A stretch of DNA of 64,000 nucleotides from an uncultured Draconibacterium sp. (GTDB taxonomy: Bacteria > Bacteroidota > Bacteroidia > Bacteroidales > Prolixibacteraceae): NCBI RefSeq assembly GCF_963677565.1, contig NZ_OY781981.1:1-64000 (forward strand), read 5' to 3'. The notes beneath the pieces are model-generated. The model was not told where the DNA came from. It saw only the letters and a list, made by a program, of their open reading frames with translations, and did no database searches. Numbering within the stretch: the stretch's first letter is position 1; each line of letters opens with the position of its first letter. The translations under genes and the position numbers were made by a program. Below, in pieces: positions 9,401 to 18,362 of this stretch.

Positions 9401-12344
9401 ATACTTCAATCGAGAAATCAAGATCAGGTTGTGTAACAGAAATCATATCTGTGAAGTCACCTGCACATGCTGATGGACCAAAGTCTTTTACTCCAACATA
9501 ATAATCTCCTGCAGGAAGACCAACAAATGCAGTATCAGTTACTTCAACATAACCAGCAACTGTGTCAGCCATTGTTTTTCCACCTTCGTATAATGTGTAT
9601 AACAGGTCGCCTGATCCACCCATCGCTGGATCAACAAAGATCTCACCTGCTTTATCTCCATAGCAAACAATATTTGTAACACTGTCAACATCTCCAATAG
9701 TTACAGCACCATGACCAAATACTGTTACTTCTTCGATTGTTCTGTCACCACATGTCTCATCGTACAATACAATATAATGAGTACCAGCAGTTACATTGAT
9801 ATATACTTCTTTGGCATAATAATCTCCAGGAGCGGCAGTAGCACTTTTCTCCTCTTCTACATTAGCACTCTTAATTCCGAGATTAACTAGTGGCCAGCAG
9901 TTCATATCCTCAGGATCTTTTAATAAAGCTTGTTGATATGTCTTTGCAACCGCATATTTAAATGATCCAAAAGTACAATCAAACGATTCCTCCGGACCAT
10001 CATAGCTCTGTACGCTTGCGCTTTTTTCTGCAACAGCAAAAGGAGGCATACCAGCGAAGAACCAACTGGTAGTATCGCCACCTAACATTGTCAATTTAAT
10101 TGTACCATCGTTAATTCCTGCACATGAAGCAGAGTCAACAACATCAACAAATAGCTGTAACTCATCAAATTCGTCTATAACTAATGTTAAGTAATCACGA
10201 TTACCATCAGCGTTTGTATCCAATTCACATCCCATTGTATCAACAGCCCAAATATAATAGGTACCAGCAGATAGATAAGTTGCAAAATCTTCACCCCACA
10301 CATAACGATCCATTTCAGTACTTGCGGCAGCATCGTAAACTGAACTTTCGTCTGAAGTATAGTACGCTCTGATATTTCTTTCTACCAAACCACTATTATG
10401 AGGACCTACTCCTGACCATGACTCTAGATTAAACTCAACATAAGCAGAATCCGAACCATTACAAATTAAAGTATCAGTATCGTGGTCTAATTCAAGAACG
10501 TTAGGAGTTTCATAAATTTCCACTAGCTCCATATCAACATTTAAGTTACATACAGAATCTCTAACTAAAACAACGTAAACTCCAGCTGATGCGTTAAATA
10601 CATTGTAGGGTTTCCAATCAAAAGCTTCTTCCAAAGCTTCTTCCTCAGAAGTGTACAGTTCAGAAAGTTCACCTAAGCCTGTTGTATCAGCAATAGCATA
10701 TTCATAATAACCAGTACCTCCCCAAGCTTCTGTTATCGTAATTAATCCATCGTCTTGAGCTGCACAAAGCGGATCACTCGTTTCTACATTAAAATTAACA
10801 TGTGAATTCTCGTGAATAACAATAGTAGAATCGTACGGACAGCTAGCCGCGCTGTTGTCAACCACTTTAATTGTATACGTTCCGCCATCTACTCTCCAAA
10901 CGCTATCAGCGATAGGTTCAATAACTGATCCTGAATAACCCAATACTAATTCAACAGAAAAGTCTCCTGATCCACCAATAATATTATTAATAATAATATC
11001 TGTACTATCACCGTAACATACGATAGAATCATTATATGTCAAATCTAAACTAATTTCTCCAGGAGATTGGAGTGAAATATAGTTTTGAGAATTATTTGGA
11101 TTCTCGTATGGCACTGAATCACATCCATTTGTACTGTCACGAACAAATGCTGAATAATAAATCGCATATAACCCAGTGAATGTTGCTGTATCGTTTACAA
11201 AAGTTGTCCAGCTCTGCTCAAAATCATCTGTGGCCGTATCTAAACTTACTACCAATGCCTGGTATACATTATTAGCATCGTAACCTACAAAGTTGGTATC
11301 AAGAACAACCGCAATCTCACCATTATCTCCACCGAAACAATCTACTGACTGAATAGCAATGTCGAATTTCACCTCATCAGGTGCAACTAAAACAACAGTA
11401 CTGTCGCTAAGATCTTCACAACCTAAACTATCCACTACCGAAGCAATGTATGAACCTTCGGCAACAGCCATAAATTCAACCATACCGGCAATTGCAGTGT
11501 CTGCGTCAACAACTACCATTGCATCTGCATCCCAAAGTTGCACTAATAAGCTATCGCCTGTACCGCCTGATACTTCAACAAATACTGATGCAGTACCACC
11601 AAAACAGTCAATAGTATCAGCGTAAATACTGTCTACAACTACTGCAGGAGAAGTTTCATTAACTACTGCAGTATCCCATGCAGCAATATCCATAATATCT
11701 ACCAGACACAAGTCAGCAGTGTCTTTATTTTCAAACACAGTTACATAAAATGTATCCGCACCTGTAGCAAGGTTAGGAGACACATCAGTGTAAGCCGGAT
11801 AGTAACCTGGGCCTTCCCAAGCTGAAGCAGGAACAAAACTATACAAGTAAGGATATTCAATACCTTCGGCGGCAAGATACTCACTATCGTATCCACCGTC
11901 AAACAATATAGTCACCTCACCCAACTCAGCACCACACATAGGGTGCTCTGTAGTCGGCTCCATAATTTCGATAGAATCCACGGCATTTGTACTAAAAGTG
12001 TGAGGTTCCGAGATACAAGTATCACCAGCTACAACCTCCATAACCTGGATTAACACATCTATCCCTTCCTTTTGAACGGTAAATGTTGGATTATCGGTAA
12101 AACCACCTGAAAGGTTGCCATCGTGATTAATTGCATAATACACCGTATCAGCAAAATCACCCACAACCTTGAAGGTAACATTTGAACTGTCACATACACT
12201 ACTTAGTGTAGAGACAAGCTCAACATTGCTATCGTCTAGTATTTGACCACAATCGGTCGGTTGTTGCACCTGGGACCTACCCGTAGTGCTAAACAATACC
12301 AAGAGCAACGCTAAGCCAAAAAGCCTTGTAAACATTTTTCTCAT
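6444..12344 (-). CDS. Giant secreted SprB-repeat protein with T9SS sorting domain
   Basis: 1966 residues with an N-terminal signal peptide (MRKMFTRLFGLALLLVLFSTTGRSQ). The bulk (roughly residues 230-1730) is a run of about 14 divergent SprB-type repeats, each starting with a Cys-containing strand and a Gly-Gly pair, for example DCFGGTASVFVEVSGGTGD, VCYGDKAGEIFVDPAMGG, VTCQDSGMFSLQASGGTGT. A bacterial Ig-like domain follows (APAIDTVTPTDTIETNHAVF...), then the C-terminal type A sorting domain (FSVYPNPFNDFIRIDN ... GVYVVTLIANDEIVKSERI). SprB is the mobile gliding adhesin of Flavobacterium; this is likely a surface adhesin or matrix protein exported by the T9SS and anchored after tail cleavage (inference). 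Very acidic, Thr/Val/Asp rich. Monocistronic. Confidence 0.93.
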   Translation of the reverse strand: MRKMFTRLFGLALLLVLFSTTGRSQVQQPTDCGQILDDSNVELVSTLSSVCDSSNVTFKVVGDFADTVYYAINHDGNLSGGFTDNPTFTVQKEGIDVLIQVMEVVAGDTCISEPHTFSTNAVDSIEIMEPTTEHPMCGAELGEVTILFDGGYDSEYLAAEGIEYPYLYSFVPASAWEGPGYYPAYTDVSPNLATGADTFYVTVFENKDTADLCLVDIMDIAAWDTAVVNETSPAVVVDSIYADTIDCFGGTASVFVEVSGGTGDSLLVQLWDADAMVVVDADTAIAGMVEFMAVAEGSYIASVVDSLGCEDLSDSTVVLVAPDEVKFDIAIQSVDCFGGDNGEIAVVLDTNFVGYDANNVYQALVVSLDTATDDFEQSWTTFVNDTATFTGLYAIYYSAFVRDSTNGCDSVPYENPNNSQNYISLQSPGEISLDLTYNDSIVCYGDSTDIIINNIIGGSGDFSVELVLGYSGSVIEPIADSVWRVDGGTYTIKVVDNSAASCPYDSTIVIHENSHVNFNVETSDPLCAAQDDGLITITEAWGGTGYYEYAIADTTGLGELSELYTSEEEALEEAFDWKPYNVFNASAGVYVVLVRDSVCNLNVDMELVEIYETPNVLELDHDTDTLICNGSDSAYVEFNLESWSGVGPHNSGLVERNIRAYYTSDESSVYDAAASTEMDRYVWGEDFATYLSAGTYYIWAVDTMGCELDTNADGNRDYLTLVIDEFDELQLFVDVVDSASCAGINDGTIKLTMLGGDTTSWFFAGMPPFAVAEKSASVQSYDGPEESFDCTFGSFKYAVAKTYQQALLKDPEDMNCWPLVNLGIKSANVEEEKSATAAPGDYYAKEVYINVTAGTHYIVLYDETCGDRTIEEVTVFGHGAVTIGDVDSVTNIVCYGDKAGEIFVDPAMGGSGDLLYTLYEGGKTMADTVAGYVEVTDTAFVGLPAGDYYVGVKDFGPSACAGDFTDMISVTQPDLDFSIEVFDISCNGAADGLVVLSMEGAEGGAPMFRLGTSNWRPFDNYSEGVWTKNVNVVEPREYTVYAIDTAGYLAGCDGMGIDFEIVEPPVLEVTAVGVDTTDCSIADDGYITVSIEGGKTIVDSFEVQLTGIDTALIARDSVLVFEGLENGTYEIIVTEVDSLVNNPCIYTDSIDVLDNGIIASIDEFTEMLACKGDSTGKIVLDITGGSEVYLVTITDTASMVTDTVVLDSNNAITGLPAGDYEVFIQDSVEMAGNDTVCTVTLPVVKIDEPLEYLMLDVTKIQDVTCQDSGMFSLQASGGTGTYMYYAALSEFPEHILLPDPNGGEWQSDSIFKVADAGTWVVWVMDEAGCIVGGEFDRDGVTEVNKWRVPILPANVQVTFEATVVDPVLCSGDLATVIVHPDSVTIEVDGVEESRGYTVWFENLAGEELVVNDTVMAMDTVIAWVQDTLSGCKGFDTVAISQPEELMAVSLTKGDGEFTCPDVVEGYIEAYATGGTAPYTYQLWQNGEVKTPYREDYSFLVDVDNSYTFVVMDDNGCTDTLDVAVDIESADPILFDLMDVTCSGDTAASVEVSIEGMADRLFKVKYEQYEIESDPHVGETEWYPAGEVIPLDQVFRFDNENEDDQHYAIWVVDSIPGVMNGCTSEIDSVTFDQLITDDLTQTVVVGDVNGCGTDVTITGTGGVAPYTILINDEVVTESVVTLGGGEHIIKVVDAHGCSPEILDTLDLAYPMSMDTLVTMYVGDTVDFVYGTIAEELTAEEEGVVEYTFYNMVDTACTEEVVVTVDASVRTAPAIDTVTPTDTIETNHAVFTMVFEDVVSFNNEVMGYLTVTQKDSAEFTIEIPITEDMVDGNTITVDYDYEVVGMLDLNTTYTVSVDSGIVTGDGLPWDGNTGVWEFTTGADYPTGINPGVETVEFSVYPNPFNDFIRIDNADKLDRVIVSNIAGQRILDIEYPSYEIRTGNLVTGVYVVTLIANDEIVKSERIIKR

Positions 12345-12696
12345 AGCATTTCTTTTAAATTGAACTTAATTGATTGATTGATTTTAATTTATCTAATTCT
12401 TTAATCATTTATCCTTACTATTTGGCTCCTGTAGGTACAGTAAACTCTACAAACGTATAAAAATTTGCATCAATGTACAAAATATAACCTGCATAAAATG
12501 CATTCTTTTACACAATGTTTTCAACAGGGCCATACCAAATCCAAAGCTTACAATTTAATATCTTATTATTTTTTGGGTTTGAACGCAATCCAGGCTCTGT
12601 ATTTAAACCTATTTCAATGCAATTTTAAACTTATTTTTTCAATTTCAGATAATAAATGGATTATTTTTTCGCTTATTTTGTGTAAATAATTCAAAT
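12345..12696 (+). other. Intergenic region, divergent leaders
   Basis: 352 AT-rich bases between the SprB-repeat gene and the small lipoprotein gene. It must hold both promoters. On the plus strand TTATTTTG near 12673 resembles a -7 element for the small gene. An open frame at 12465-12689 is low-complexity and not credible as a gene. Confidence 0.4.
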
Positions 12697-12927
12697 ATGA
12701 CACATTATTTCAAGCATAATCATATAAATAACTGCTCTTTAACAGGAATTAACCTATCATCACTTCTAAGAAGTACATTAAAAATAGCTGCACTTAAGAA
12801 TATTATCATCGTTTTTCTGACTATTTTTCTAATGCTGTTCTCAGTTTCCTGTAAATCGTGCAAATGCCCCGCTTATAGTTATCAATCCTCTTCGGAAACG
12901 AATTTAATTGGTGAAGCAAAATCATAA
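12697..12927 (+). CDS. Possible small Cys-rich lipoprotein
   Basis: 76 codons. Residues about 34-53 form a hydrophobic segment (NIIIVFLTIFLMLFSVSC) ending in a lipobox-like VSC, followed by KSCKCPAYSYQSSSE, a short mature part with a CxxCxC motif. This is the look of tiny Bacteroidota lipoproteins, but the 33 residues before the hydrophobic stretch are unusually long, so the true start may lie downstream at a non-ATG codon. No homologue recognised and no function proposed. A -7-like TATTTTG sits about 17 bases upstream. Confidence 0.42.
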   Translation: MTHYFKHNHINNCSLTGINLSSLLRSTLKIAALKNIIIVFLTIFLMLFSVSCKSCKCPAYSYQSSSETNLIGEAKS

Positions 12928-13250
12928 TTCAGATATTATTTTTTATTTTGCTTAAAACAGTATTCCGAACTTTAATTAGATCCCAGTCATTTCAAGTCTG
13001 AAACAAGGGTGTTTTCCATCGTAAATATCCCGAAATCCAGTCGGAGAGCCCGTTTTTAATTTTTCTGACTCATTTTACCAAACGCTATTTTATGGCTTAT
13101 TTCGCTGATTTTTCGCAACTTATTTCATTTTTAAGCCCGCGAGAATACGATATTTACGCACTTCCTGTAGAATTGGGCGAAAAAAGCAGCCTATTTTATT
13201 CTAAACACTTTAAGTAAATATTAAGGTTAGGACGAAAAAAAAAAGAGCCC
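12928..13250 (+). other. Intergenic region with no recognised feature
   Basis: About 320 AT-rich bases between the small lipoprotein ORF and the gap promoter. No convincing ORF, hairpin with T-tract, or repeat was found. Confidence 0.4.
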
Positions 13251-13281
13251 TTGACTCAAACAATAAAATGTATTTACTTTG
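13251..13281 (+). promoter_or_regulatory. Promoter of gap
   Basis: TTGAC at 13251-13255 and TTACTTTG at 13274-13281 (one mismatch to TAnnTTTG), 18 bases apart, the spacing usual for Bacteroidota -33/-7 promoters. It leaves a 5' leader of about 80 bases before the ATG. Confidence 0.6.
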
Positions 13282-13356
13282 TGTCGCTTTTAACAAACAG
13301 GCAGTTAAAACCTGAAAGCGAAATAATTACAATAAATTTCTTTTAAATAAATTTAA

Positions 13357-14370
<1,014 letters not shown>

Positions 14371-14393
14371 TTATACAATTATATACTGTATGG

Positions 14394-14422
14394 AAAGGGA
14401 TGCCGAAAGGTGTCCCTTTTTT
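14394..14422 (+). terminator. Rho-independent terminator of gap
   Basis: Stem aaagggatgcc / ggtgtcccttt with a GAAA tetraloop, followed by TTTTTG, 24 bases after the gap stop codon. Confidence 0.88.
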
Positions 14423-14734
14423 GTTTGTTTAAGTTTAATGGATTGAAGGAATGACGACTTGAAAAAACTACTGATTGAGTTTTTCAGTGATAGATTGATG
14501 GAGGTTGAATTTGTCTGAATATGATTAGATCTTTTAGTTCCAAATCGCACTCGTCCTGTAATTTTACATTTCTTTCTTTCCCTATTTTTTTTAAACCACA
14601 TTAGGCACATAGAAAACATAAGGTTTTGCAGATTCTAATTTGCCAATCGCAGACTCCTTCTCAAATCTGAAATCGTTAATCATTATTCACTAGTCAACCT
14701 TTGCCTTTCAACTTTTAACTTTTGTCTTGCTTCG
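14423..14734. other. Intergenic region, no gene seen
   Basis: About 310 bases between gap and the convergent ABC permease gene. It includes a stretch (tttgccaatcgcagactcc ... gttaatcattattc, 14640-14690) that resembles 40921-40975, probably a weak genus-level filler repeat. No protein-coding content recognised. Confidence 0.35.
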
Positions 14735-15979
14735 CTACTCGTAGCGCAACGATTCGATCGGATCGAGCTTTGAAGCTTTTTGTGCCGGATAATAACCGGA
14801 TATAATTCCTACAATAAAACACAACACAACTCCAAGAACGATCCACGTCCATGGAATAAAGAAAGGAGACCCAATCAATTTTGATACTCCGTTACCGGCA
14901 AGAATTCCGAGAATAATACCTACGAAACCACCTATTTGACCAACTAAAATTGCTTCAATTAAAAACTGTTGTTTTACTGTAGAACCCTTTGCTCCAATGG
15001 CTTTCCTCACACCGATTTCGCGAGTCCGTTCGGTTACGGTTACCAACATTATATTCATTAAGCCAATTGCCGCACCAAACAAAGTAATTAATCCTATAAT
15101 AGTTGCAACAAGCGTAATATTCTTTATATTTTCAAGCAACATATTAGCCAAGTTATCACTTTTTTCAATGCTAAAATCAGAATCATCCAAAGGATCCAAA
15201 TTTCGTACAATTCTGAATGTCGCTTCTGCTTGTCCAACTGCAGCATCCATAAGTTCTGGCCTATCGACTTTTACCTGTACGTCAAAATTCATATTGGGTC
15301 GCGAGAAATAAGATCTTGAGTTTGAATATGGTATAAAACAAACCATGTCGCTGTTCATACCAAAACCACTGCCTTTTTCTTTTAATACACCAACCACTTT
15401 GTATTTTCCGCTACCAATACTCACCACTTTCTGAAGCGGATTTTCACCTCCTTTAAACAGGCGTTTCGCCAGTTCGCTGCCTAATAAAACAACACTTCTA
15501 CCCGACTGTATATCATGCGCACTGAAACTTCTGCCCGTTCCCACTTCGTAACCAGCTGTTCCCAAATAATTTTCGTCGATGCCTCTTACTGCAATATTTG
15601 GATTGGTTTTTTCCGATTGATACTTCAATGTTGCTGCTCCTGTTGAAGAAACAGAAATAGATGTGGATGCCGGAAAATCGAAAGTCTCCTTAAACTCACG
15701 AGCCTGGTAATAAGAAATGTAAGAATAGTTTTTTACCCGGTAACGAATATTACCCTGTGTACGAAGTCCTCCACTTGTGATAGAAAAAGTATTTGCTCCC
15801 ATGGTAGCAAACTCGCTGGTAATTGAATTTTTTATAGAATCAATAGCTGTTAAAATTCCAACCAAAGCAGTTATTCCTACTGCAATAATAAGCACAGTTA
15901 ATATTGTTCGCAACAAATTGCTTTTCACCGATGACAAAGCAACCCTAATATTTTCAAAAAACAGTGTTGTCGATTTCAT
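14735..15979 (-). CDS. MacB/FtsX-type ABC transporter permease
   Basis: 414 residues. N-terminal MacB_PCD arrangement: one membrane helix (about 20-42, [21 protein letters not shown]), a large periplasmic domain (about 50-285), then three helices with the FtsX signature ([36 protein letters not shown]) and a last helix near [20 protein letters not shown], ending [15 protein letters not shown]. Such permeases work with a separate LolD/MacB-type ATPase in lipoprotein release or efflux; none is encoded beside it here, so the ATPase partner lies elsewhere or the gene is an orphan. Faces away from the FKBP genes. Confidence 0.92.
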   Translation of the reverse strand: MKSTTLFFENIRVALSSVKSNLLRTILTVLIIAVGITALVGILTAIDSIKNSITSEFATMGANTFSITSGGLRTQGNIRYRVKNYSYISYYQAREFKETFDFPASTSISVSSTGAATLKYQSEKTNPNIAVRGIDENYLGTAGYEVGTGRSFSAHDIQSGRSVVLLGSELAKRLFKGGENPLQKVVSIGSGKYKVVGVLKEKGSGFGMNSDMVCFIPYSNSRSYFSRPNMNFDVQVKVDRPELMDAAVGQAEATFRIVRNLDPLDDSDFSIEKSDNLANMLLENIKNITLVATIIGLITLFGAAIGLMNIMLVTVTERTREIGVRKAIGAKGSTVKQQFLIEAILVGQIGGFVGIILGILAGNGVSKLIGSPFFIPWTWIVLGVVLCFIVGIISGYYPAQKASKLDPIESLRYE

Positions 15980-16093
15980 TACCCTAAAATTGTCATTCGG
16001 TTAAGTAACGTAAAATAAATTAACTGCATGGTTTAATTCAATAACCGTTTCAATATACCACTGCAAGTTATACATAAAATTTTGTTCAACCTT

Positions 16094-16149
16094 TTTTGGT
16101 GGTAGTTAATTCATTTGTAAAAACTTACTTCAAATAATTACCACCAAAA
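16094..16149. repeat. Long imperfect inverted repeat in a divergent promoter region
   Basis: Left arm 16094-16117 (ttttggtggtagttaattc...) and right arm 16131-16149 (caaataattaccaccaaaa) are complementary apart from a 5-base bulge, with a 13-base loop. There is no T-tract, so it is more likely an operator or structured leader than a terminator. Confidence 0.6.
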
Positions 16150-16222
16150 GACAATTTTTTTTGATTTAACAATCATTACCAAATTATAAAACATCAATCA
16201 TCTAATTACCAAAAAATTACCT

Positions 16223-16230
16223 TATCTTCG
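16223..16230 (+). promoter_or_regulatory. Putative -7 element for the FKBP gene pair
   Basis: TATCTTCG, one mismatch from TAnnTTTG, 26 bases before the ATG at 16257. The TTG at 16236 lies between promoter and ATG and is not needed as a start. Confidence 0.5.
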
Positions 16231-16256
16231 CCACCTTGAATTCAGAAAAAAATAAA

Positions 16257-16871
16257 ATGGCAGATTTCGAATTAAAAGACGATTTACAAAAATTTAGTTA
16301 TGCATTAGGAATGAGTATTTCTGCAAATCTCATCCAATCAGGAGTTAAAACCGTTCATCCAACCGCTTTTATTACAGCATTGCAGGATGTCTTTTCAGGC
16401 GTTCCACCAAGAATGAAACCTGAAGAAGCCAACCAGATTCTTGAGTCATTCATGGCCGAGTCGCAAGCTGCAGATGGCAGCAAAAACCTTGAAGAAGGTA
16501 CAGCCTTTTTAGCCGAAAACGGACAAAAAGAAGGTGTAATTGAATTGCCCAGCGGATTACAATACGAAGTGATAAACGAAGGCGAAGGCGATATTCCAAC
16601 CGCCAGCAATCAGGTAAAATGTCACTACCACGGAACTTTAGTCGACGGAACTGTTTTCGACAGCTCGGTTGAGCGCAATCAACCAGCGGTATTCCCTGTT
16701 AACGGGGTAATCCCCGGATGGGTTGAAGCATTACAACTGATGTCGGTTGGCTCAAAATGGAAATTATATATTCCTGCAAACCTGGCCTACGGACCAAACG
16801 GTGCCGGTGGTGTAATCGGACCAAATGCAACACTTATTTTCGAGGTAGAATTATTAGAAATTGTAGAATAA
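16257..16871 (+). CDS. FKBP-type peptidyl-prolyl cis-trans isomerase (FklB-like)
   Basis: 204 residues from MADFELKDD. N-terminal FKBP_N dimerisation domain (about 1-85: FSYALGMSISANL ... EEANQILESFM), then the FKBP catalytic domain (about 105-204) with VKCHYHGTLVDGTVFDSSVER, VIPGWVEALQLM and IPANLAYGPNGAGG ... LIFEVELLEI. These enzymes speed proline isomerisation and act as chaperones. No signal peptide, so cytoplasmic. A lipoprotein paralogue follows 41 bases downstream, giving a cytoplasmic and an envelope copy in one unit, probably from a tandem duplication. Confidence 0.95.
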   Translation: MADFELKDDLQKFSYALGMSISANLIQSGVKTVHPTAFITALQDVFSGVPPRMKPEEANQILESFMAESQAADGSKNLEEGTAFLAENGQKEGVIELPSGLQYEVINEGEGDIPTASNQVKCHYHGTLVDGTVFDSSVERNQPAVFPVNGVIPGWVEALQLMSVGSKWKLYIPANLAYGPNGAGGVIGPNATLIFEVELLEIVE

Positions 16872-16912
16872 TAAAAAAATACGGCCGTGTTTCGGCCCAA
16901 AAAAATTGACAG

Positions 16913-17617
16913 ATGAAGAATAGTATTATTTATGTTTTTGTAGTGGCATTGATTGTTGCTGCTACATCGTGCCAGCAAGGTGGTCCTGCAAGTGTAAAAC
17001 TTGAAACCAGTGCAGACTCGGTAAGTTATGCCATTGGTGTTTTAGTTGGATCAAACAATAAACAACAATTACAAACTGCACCAGGAAGCGATGAAATGAA
17101 TATCGAAGCAATGGCAGCAGCTTTCCGTTCAGCATCATTGGGCGAAGAAGTTAAAATTTCGGAAGAAGATGCAAACGCAATTGTACAGAAATTCTTCCGC
17201 GATGCAAGTGAGCGCGAAGCTCAAACAAACCTTGAAGAAGGAAACAAATTTCTGGAAGAAAACGGAAAACGCGAAGGTGTAACAACAACCGAAAGCGGAT
17301 TACAATACGAAGTACTTACCGAAGGAACCGGTGCAAAACCAGCTGCTACCGATAAAGTTCGTGTACATTACCACGGAACATTAACCGACGGAACTGTTTT
17401 CGACAGTTCTTTAGATCGTGGCGAACCTGCGGTATTTGGTGTTAACCAGGTAATTAGTGGTTGGACCGAAGCATTGCAATTAATGCCTGTAGGATCAAAA
17501 TGGAAAGTATTTATTCCTGCCAACCTGGCTTATGGTCCACGTGGTGCAGGTGCTGATATAGGTCCTAACTCAGCTTTAATTTTCGAAGTTGAACTTTTGG
17601 AAATTGTAGAAGAATAG
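16913..17617 (+). CDS. FKBP-type peptidyl-prolyl isomerase, lipoprotein
   Basis: 234 residues. Signal peptide with lipobox (MKNSIIYVFVVALIVAATSC), FKBP_N domain (SVSYAIGVLVGSNNK ...), then the FKBP domain with VRVHYHGTLTDGTVFDSSLDR, ISGWTEALQLMPVGSK and IPANLAYGPRGAG. Likely folds exported proteins in the periplasm. Closely similar to the upstream cytoplasmic isomerase across both domains, so the pair is a tandem duplication in which one copy gained a lipoprotein signal. A strong terminator follows at 17724-17760. Confidence 0.95.
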   Translation: MKNSIIYVFVVALIVAATSCQQGGPASVKLETSADSVSYAIGVLVGSNNKQQLQTAPGSDEMNIEAMAAAFRSASLGEEVKISEEDANAIVQKFFRDASEREAQTNLEEGNKFLEENGKREGVTTTESGLQYEVLTEGTGAKPAATDKVRVHYHGTLTDGTVFDSSLDRGEPAVFGVNQVISGWTEALQLMPVGSKWKVFIPANLAYGPRGAGADIGPNSALIFEVELLEIVEE

Positions 17618-17623
17618 AAAGTT

Positions 17624-17710
17624 TTATCATTCCGAAAGAGGAACCAGTGAGGAAGCACAAACAACTGAGCTTTCTCGCAGCAGATTTCTCTCTTCGTTCG
17701 AAATGACAAA
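17624..17710. repeat. Interspersed palindromic repeat, copy 1 (diverged)
   Basis: Begins tatcattccgaaagagg and ends ttcgttcgaaatgacaaaa; inner arms carry agatttctc. Same family as 18263-18355 and 55965-56050. This copy has lost most of its left-arm symmetry. Confidence 0.65.
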
Positions 17711-17723
17711 AACTTGTTGAAAA

Positions 17724-17760
17724 AAACCCTTTGTCTGTTTTTAGGCAAAGGGTTTCTTTT
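17724..17760 (+). terminator. Rho-independent terminator after the FKBP lipoprotein gene
   Basis: Stem aaaccctttg / caaagggttt with inner CT/AG pairs around a T-rich loop, followed by C and seven or more Ts. It ends right before the -7 element of the next gene. Confidence 0.85.
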
Positions 17761-17762
17761 TT

Positions 17763-17770
17763 TATCTTCG
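17763..17770 (+). promoter_or_regulatory. Putative -7 element for the DUF3127 gene
   Basis: TATCTTCG, 23 bases before the ATG at 17794. Same sequence as the putative element upstream of the first FKBP gene. Confidence 0.45.
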
Positions 17771-17793
17771 TTCCTGAAATTAAAAAATAGGAA

Positions 17794-18165
17794 ATGGCAT
17801 TAAGCGTAAAAGGAAAAATTGAGCAGATTTTAAAACCTGAATCCGGGGTGAGCCGGGCAGGAAAAGAATGGAGTAAACAAGAATTTGTAATTGAAACAGA
17901 CGAACAATACCCACGCAAAGTATGTTTTACCTTGTTTGGCGACAAAGTTAGTTTGATTAACGGAATGTCTGCCGGCGAGGAAGTTGAGGTGTCTTTTAAT
18001 ATGGAATCGCGCGAATACAATGGCCGTTGGTTTCATAACATTAATGCCTGGAAAATTGATAAAGTTAGTGCCGATGGCAATTTGCCAGAACCTCCGCCGG
18101 AGTTTGGAATGGATGATATTCCACCCGAGCCATCGGAAGATTCGGCAGGTGATTTGCCGTTTTAA
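17794..18165 (+). CDS. DUF3127-family OB-fold-like protein with SSB-type C-terminal tip
   Basis: 123 residues. The core (about 1-90: MALSVKGKIEQILKPESG ... FVIETDEQYPRKVCFTLFGDKVSLI ... VEVSFNMESREYNGRWFHNINAWKI) matches the DUF3127 family, predicted to be a single OB-like domain. A proline- and acid-rich linker follows, and the last residues are EDSAGDLPF. Bacterial SSB proteins end in an acidic tail plus a D-[DI]-[LI]-P-F tip that recruits DNA repair and replication enzymes, so a single-stranded-DNA-related role is a reasonable inference. Own terminator at 18198-18238. Function not established. Confidence 0.82.
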   Translation: MALSVKGKIEQILKPESGVSRAGKEWSKQEFVIETDEQYPRKVCFTLFGDKVSLINGMSAGEEVEVSFNMESREYNGRWFHNINAWKIDKVSADGNLPEPPPEFGMDDIPPEPSEDSAGDLPF

Positions 18166-18197
18166 AGGATGAACAATTAAGGATAAAAGATTAATAG

Positions 18198-18238
18198 AAA
18201 ATGCCATCTTTGTTTTAAACAGAGGTGGCATTTTTGTT
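18198..18238 (+). terminator. Rho-independent terminator of the DUF3127 gene
   Basis: Stem aaaatgccatct / agaggtggcattttt with one or two mismatches, followed by TTTTTG. Confidence 0.75.
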
Positions 18239-18262
18239 TCCTGTCACTTCCACAAAGAATTG

Positions 18263-18355
18263 TTGTCATTTCGATCCGTCAACTGACGGAGAGAAATCTG
18301 TACCAATGTGGTTGAGAAGTAACAGATTTCTCCTCATTCTTCGTCGAAATGACAA
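18263..18355. repeat. Interspersed palindromic repeat, copy 2 (best preserved)
   Basis: Perfect 12-base terminal inverted repeat ttgtcatttcga (18263-18274) / tcgaaatgacaa (18344-18355), with inner arms gagaaatctgt and acagatttctc. The left half also holds a small palindrome, ccgtcaactgacgg. About 93 bases, no coding capacity; looks like a MITE or REP-type element. Confidence 0.8.
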
Positions 18356-18362
18356 TATTGAA

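Noticed and set aside
12465..12689. 74-codon ORF in the leader of the SprB-repeat gene
   Set aside because: AT-rich, low-complexity sequence with no domain, start context or conservation signal.
14371..14619. 82-codon leftward ORF after gap
   Set aside because: It runs through the gap terminator and has no plausible domain or start context.
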